NCBI GenBank assembly: GCA_016342355.1
Contig: JAEINP010000006.1
Span: 1-64,000 of the forward strand
DNA: 64,000 bases
Source of the DNA: Desulfatibacillum sp.
GTDB taxonomy: Bacteria; Desulfobacterota; Desulfobacteria; Desulfobacterales; Desulfatibacillaceae
Direction: 5' to 3'
Shown: piece by piece, positions 61,067-64,000 of the stretch
How positions within the stretch are numbered: the stretch's first letter is position 1
Layout of the letters: each line of letters starts with the position of its first letter
The notes under the pieces: generated by a model
What the model saw: only the letters and a program-made list of their open reading frames with translations
Databases searched by the model: none
What the model was told of the DNA's origin: nothing
Made by a program: the position numbers and the translations under genes

Positions 61067-61849
61067 TTAAAGATTGATGACCTTATAGGCAGCCGTTATG
61101 TTGGTAACTCCTCTGGAAAGAAATATGGTCACCTTGTACACGTCAAATCCTTCGCGGAGAGTTGCGCTTTGCGTAAACTGACTATGGGGCCGAATTCTCA
61201 CCCCATAGCCGCCTGCTGGCGAAAATTCCACTGTGTTGTCCGCTTGCTTGACTCCCCCATAGAACTGAACGGTAAGCCCTCCGTTAGAATCAATATCATA
61301 ATCGGAGTTGTTCTTCACTGTGGCGTAAATCTTGCCGTCACGAATTTCCACGTTAGTAATTTCTAACTCCGGCGTGGGCATTTCGACCACCTTAACAGTC
61401 TTGGAGGTCCATACCTTGTCATTCGTTTTAATGGAAGCCTTAAGAGAAACAACAGATCCTTTTCGTAAACACTGACCCCGAAACACTTTTTCCTCCCCTG
61501 GGGCCAGAGGCGCTATCTCCTGTACCGGAGCCCCTTCCTCCCAAATAATCTGCTGACCAGAAACAACATGTTTCACATCCAGCGCCAATTTGGCGTGCCC
61601 TGAATAGGGTGAGGAGGTCTCGTTCTTAATTTTCACCTCATACTGTACTTGGGACAGAGTTTGAGTGTTCCTGGTTTGAATGCCCATAATGGAAAGATTT
61701 GGATCGACTAAGGGGATTTGTTTTGCGAATTCTTTCTTTACTAAAGGGGGAGCCGCCTGCAATTTGAGCGGAGGTCCCGCGTACGCAAATTGCCCCAGGA
61801 GAAAAACCATCAATAGCGCGAAGAAGAGCAAACCTCTACGTGACTTCAT
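61067..61849 (-). CDS. secreted protein with a beta-rich (CARDB-like) domain
   Basis: A 260-residue exported protein. Signal peptide at residues 1-24 (ends FAYA-GPP). Two beta-sandwich-like regions follow: about 65-160 (QVQYEVKIKNETSSPYSGHA) and about 170-245 (ELEITNVEIRDGKIYATVKN), both reminiscent of CARDB/FxLYD-type adhesion-like folds that bind no substrate. No catalytic motif. Function unknown; likely periplasmic or surface-exposed. It is transcribed alone on the minus strand. Confidence 0.72.
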   Translation of the reverse strand: MKSRRGLLFFALLMVFLLGQFAYAGPPLKLQAAPPLVKKEFAKQIPLVDPNLSIMGIQTRNTQTLSQVQYEVKIKNETSSPYSGHAKLALDVKHVVSGQQIIWEEGAPVQEIAPLAPGEEKVFRGQCLRKGSVVSLKASIKTNDKVWTSKTVKVVEMPTPELEITNVEIRDGKIYATVKNNSDYDIDSNGGLTVQFYGGVKQADNTVEFSPAGGYGVRIRPHSQFTQSATLREGFDVYKVTIFLSRGVTNITAAYKVINL

Positions 61850-62090
61850 ATTAAACTTCCTCCTTGTTGGAAACTATGATCCGGTGGGTGTGCGGCAAAT
61901 CCGCATAACACCCAAACTATTACCTTGTCTTCATTGAATTTTCAAGCATTTTAGGACGCCAAATACAAAAAGTGGCCGAAGGGATCTTCCAAGCAGGAGT
62001 TTTGCCTTCCCATGGGGAATGGGGGGGCCTGGCAGTATGCCTCAACGCCCTGGCGCCATATTGAGCGGAAAGGTATGAAAAAGGCTCACT

Positions 62091-64000
62091 TTAGGTTTTA
62101 TCCAGGACTTTTCGAAGGATACTGGCTATTTGCGCCATGACCACGGGTTTCATGAGGTAGGCGGAAATGCCGATACCCCTTGCCTGTTCCCTGGATAGTT
62201 TTTCTGAAAAACCAGTACATAGAATGATGGGTATGTGGGGCCGAATAGCAAGGATCTGCCTGGCCAGGGAATCTCCGGTCATGCGGGGCATGGTCATGTC
62301 CGTGATGACAACGTCAAAGGCGTCGGGATTGGCCTGGAATAGATTTAGAGCGTCCGTGCTGCTGTTGCTGGAAGTGACGTGGTAACCCAAACGCTCCAGT
62401 AGCTGCCGGGTCATTTGGATGATTTGTTCTTCATCATCCACTATGAGCACGTTTTCATTGCCCCCGGGAAGGTCATGGGTCAAGGGCTGGTCCGGCTCAT
62501 CGCCCTGAACAGGCAGGTAAACATAAAAGGAGGCGCCCAAGCCCGGCTCACTATAAACCTTTATTTCCCCGCCGTTTTTTTCCACCAGGGCGTGGGCTTC
62601 CGACAACCCCATACCGGACCCCTGCCCCACGGGTTTGGTAGTGAAATACGGATCAAATATGCGTTCCATAACGTCCCTGTCCATACCCGGTCCATTGTCG
62701 CTGATGGCAAGTTTTATGTATCTGCCCGGTGCAATTTTGCGTGCAGGTCCCAGGTCGTATTCGGCAATATCCTGGACAGAAAGCATCAGTTCCATAACAC
62801 CTCCGGTATCCTTCATGGCATGGGCGGCATTGGAACAGATATTCATGATAACTCTCTGAATTTCTATGGGATCAGCATAAATCATCCAGCCGGTGCTGAC
62901 GATATCCTTCCTGATTTCAATGGTTGAAGGCAAAGAAGCCCTGATTATGATGAGGACATCCTCCACAATGTTTTCCATGAAAACCAATTTGGGATCTTCC
63001 ACACCATGGCTGCTGAAAGCCATTATCTGCCTGACCAGTTTTTTGGCCCGTTCCGCTGCTGCCAGAACATCCTTAAGACTCTCCTGCGCCTGGCTCTCTT
63101 TAGGAATCTCCATCATGGCCAATTCTGTAAACCCCATAATGGGGAACAGGACATTGTTAAAGTTATGGGCGATACCTCCGGCAAGGGTTCCGATGGCCTC
63201 CATTTTGTGGGCCTGCTGCAATTTGGCCTCCAGGCGGGCCTTTTCCTCCTCCACCTTTTTTCGGGGAGAGATATCCCTAATCACGCATTGAAGGGACAGC
63301 AGCTTTCCGTTTTCCATAATGGGCTTGGCACTGGATTCCACAGGAAAAGGCTTGCCGTTTTTGGAAAGCATCACAAATTCCGCGGACTGGCTATGGCCTG
63401 ACCTAACAATAGCTTCTACCTGTTGAACCAGTTTTCTCCTTTCTCTCTCATCCGCCAAAAAAGCATGGACGTGCATGCCAACCACTTCTTCCGGCGAATG
63501 TCCGCTGAATTCAAAAATCGCCGGGCTACAGTATTGTACAACCCCATCCGGAGAAATGGCCACCACCACGTCCTTGAGGTTTTCGGCCAGGAGTTTGTAC
63601 TTTTGCATGCTTTCCCCAAGCTGTTGGGCAATTTCCTCTCGGAAGACCAATTCCGCTTCCAGTTCCCTGGATTGACGGGCAATGGTTTCAAGCAGCCGGT
63701 CAAATTCCTGCTCCATCATACCGATTTCATCGGCCCTGCCACTATGGCATCTGGCGGAATAATCCCCTGATTTGCGTATAGTAAGGACGTGTCCGGTAAG
63801 GCGTGTGATGGGCTGGACAATAGTGACCGCCAAAAGCCACAGCAATAGCACCAAGAGGATAAGGGCAATAAGGATGGTGACATTTCTTATTGTATGCATG
63901 GTGGCGTATCCCTGCAGCATGATATCGCGGGGCAGGCTTGCTTCCAACAAGATACATGGGTTGCCAGCAATATCTTCCATGAGGATGCTGGCCATGAGCA
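62091..64000 (-). CDS. hybrid sensor histidine kinase (CHASE-like/HAMP/PAS/HisKA/REC), cut by window edge
   Basis: About 636 residues are visible; the true N-terminus lies beyond the window. It opens in the tail of an extracytoplasmic sensor, perhaps CHASE4 (DIAGNPCILLEASLPRDIML), then a membrane helix, HAMP (VQPITRLTGHVLTI), PAS (VVVAISPDGVVQYCSPAIFE), HisKA with IGTLAGGIAHNFNNVLF, HATPase (SDNGPGMD; GSGMGLSEA) and a C-terminal receiver (VLIVDDEEQ; VVITDMTMP; LMKPV). It is a typical complex hybrid kinase; its output partner is not in view. Confidence 0.9.
   Translation of the reverse strand, partial: LMASILMEDIAGNPCILLEASLPRDIMLQGYATMHTIRNVTILIALILLVLLLWLLAVTIVQPITRLTGHVLTIRKSGDYSARCHSGRADEIGMMEQEFDRLLETIARQSRELEAELVFREEIAQQLGESMQKYKLLAENLKDVVVAISPDGVVQYCSPAIFEFSGHSPEEVVGMHVHAFLADERERRKLVQQVEAIVRSGHSQSAEFVMLSKNGKPFPVESSAKPIMENGKLLSLQCVIRDISPRKKVEEEKARLEAKLQQAHKMEAIGTLAGGIAHNFNNVLFPIMGFTELAMMEIPKESQAQESLKDVLAAAERAKKLVRQIMAFSSHGVEDPKLVFMENIVEDVLIIIRASLPSTIEIRKDIVSTGWMIYADPIEIQRVIMNICSNAAHAMKDTGGVMELMLSVQDIAEYDLGPARKIAPGRYIKLAISDNGPGMDRDVMERIFDPYFTTKPVGQGSGMGLSEAHALVEKNGGEIKVYSEPGLGASFYVYLPVQGDEPDQPLTHDLPGGNENVLIVDDEEQIIQMTRQLLERLGYHVTSSNSSTDALNLFQANPDAFDVVITDMTMPRMTGDSLARQILAIRPHIPIILCTGFSEKLSREQARGIGISAYLMKPVVMAQIASILRKVLDKT

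Overview
The window looks like a chromosomal segment (about 52-54% G+C by eye) of a dissimilatory sulfate-reducing bacterium of the Desulfobacterota, probably a Desulfobacteraceae/Desulfatibacillum-like organism. The strongest evidence is an intact aprBA-qmoABC locus (34810 down to 27344, minus strand) coding for adenylylsulfate reductase and its quinone-linked electron donor complex. The genus is an inference from gene content, not from an rRNA gene.

Region 1 (1-11.7 kb) is the envelope and exopolysaccharide part, mostly on the minus strand. It holds a cut-off Wzz/BY-kinase gene, a Wza-like export protein, an outer-membrane barrel, a secreted Ala/Gly-rich protein, a CpsB-type phosphatase, a WbpM/CapD-type nucleotide-sugar dehydratase and a YdcF/DUF218 protein. 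Among these sit less familiar genes: a zinc-peptidase-like protein (HEMGH) and a divergent paralogue in which the motif has become REMAH; a HAMP-only membrane protein; a SurA-like lipoprotein; and two paralogous receiver domains each tethered by a C-terminal membrane helix, one intact and one without phosphorylation residues. From 10.4 to 11.7 kb there is decayed sequence, including the C-terminal tail of a DegT-type sugar aminotransferase.

Region 2 (11.7-26.2 kb, plus strand) carries a ZnuA-like binding protein with a UPF0718/DUF1980 pair, a Nudix hydrolase, an acidic-tail protein, MoaB, a TetR regulator with a perfect palindromic operator, an unrecognised polytopic membrane protein, a DUF362 protein, Lnt, a secreted protein ending in a dockerin-like calcium motif, prfB with its programmed +1 frameshift, a frameshifted ATP-grasp gene and an HD phosphohydrolase.

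Region 3 (26.2-36.3 kb) has an alpha/beta hydrolase lipoprotein, then qmoC-qmoB-qmoA-aprA-aprB, a 0.76 kb divergent control region with helically phased TTGTGA repeats, and a YkgJ-type cysteine-cluster protein. Region 4 (36.4-49.9 kb) has two short-chain dehydrogenases (one without the catalytic lysine), a chemotaxis receptor, a CreBC-like two-component pair divergent from creD and a membrane-anchored amidase, an HD-GYP protein overlapping a HEAT-repeat protein, and an MscS channel.

Region 5 (50-64 kb) has a 2032-residue bacterial alpha-2-macroglobulin with an intact thioester motif, two YbjQ-family proteins with an M48 peptidase, a small TPR-like membrane protein, a DksA/TraR-type zinc-finger gene broken by one in-frame TAA, FadD, a secreted protein, and a hybrid histidine kinase running off the end. 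No rRNA, tRNA, CRISPR array or intact insertion sequence was recognised.
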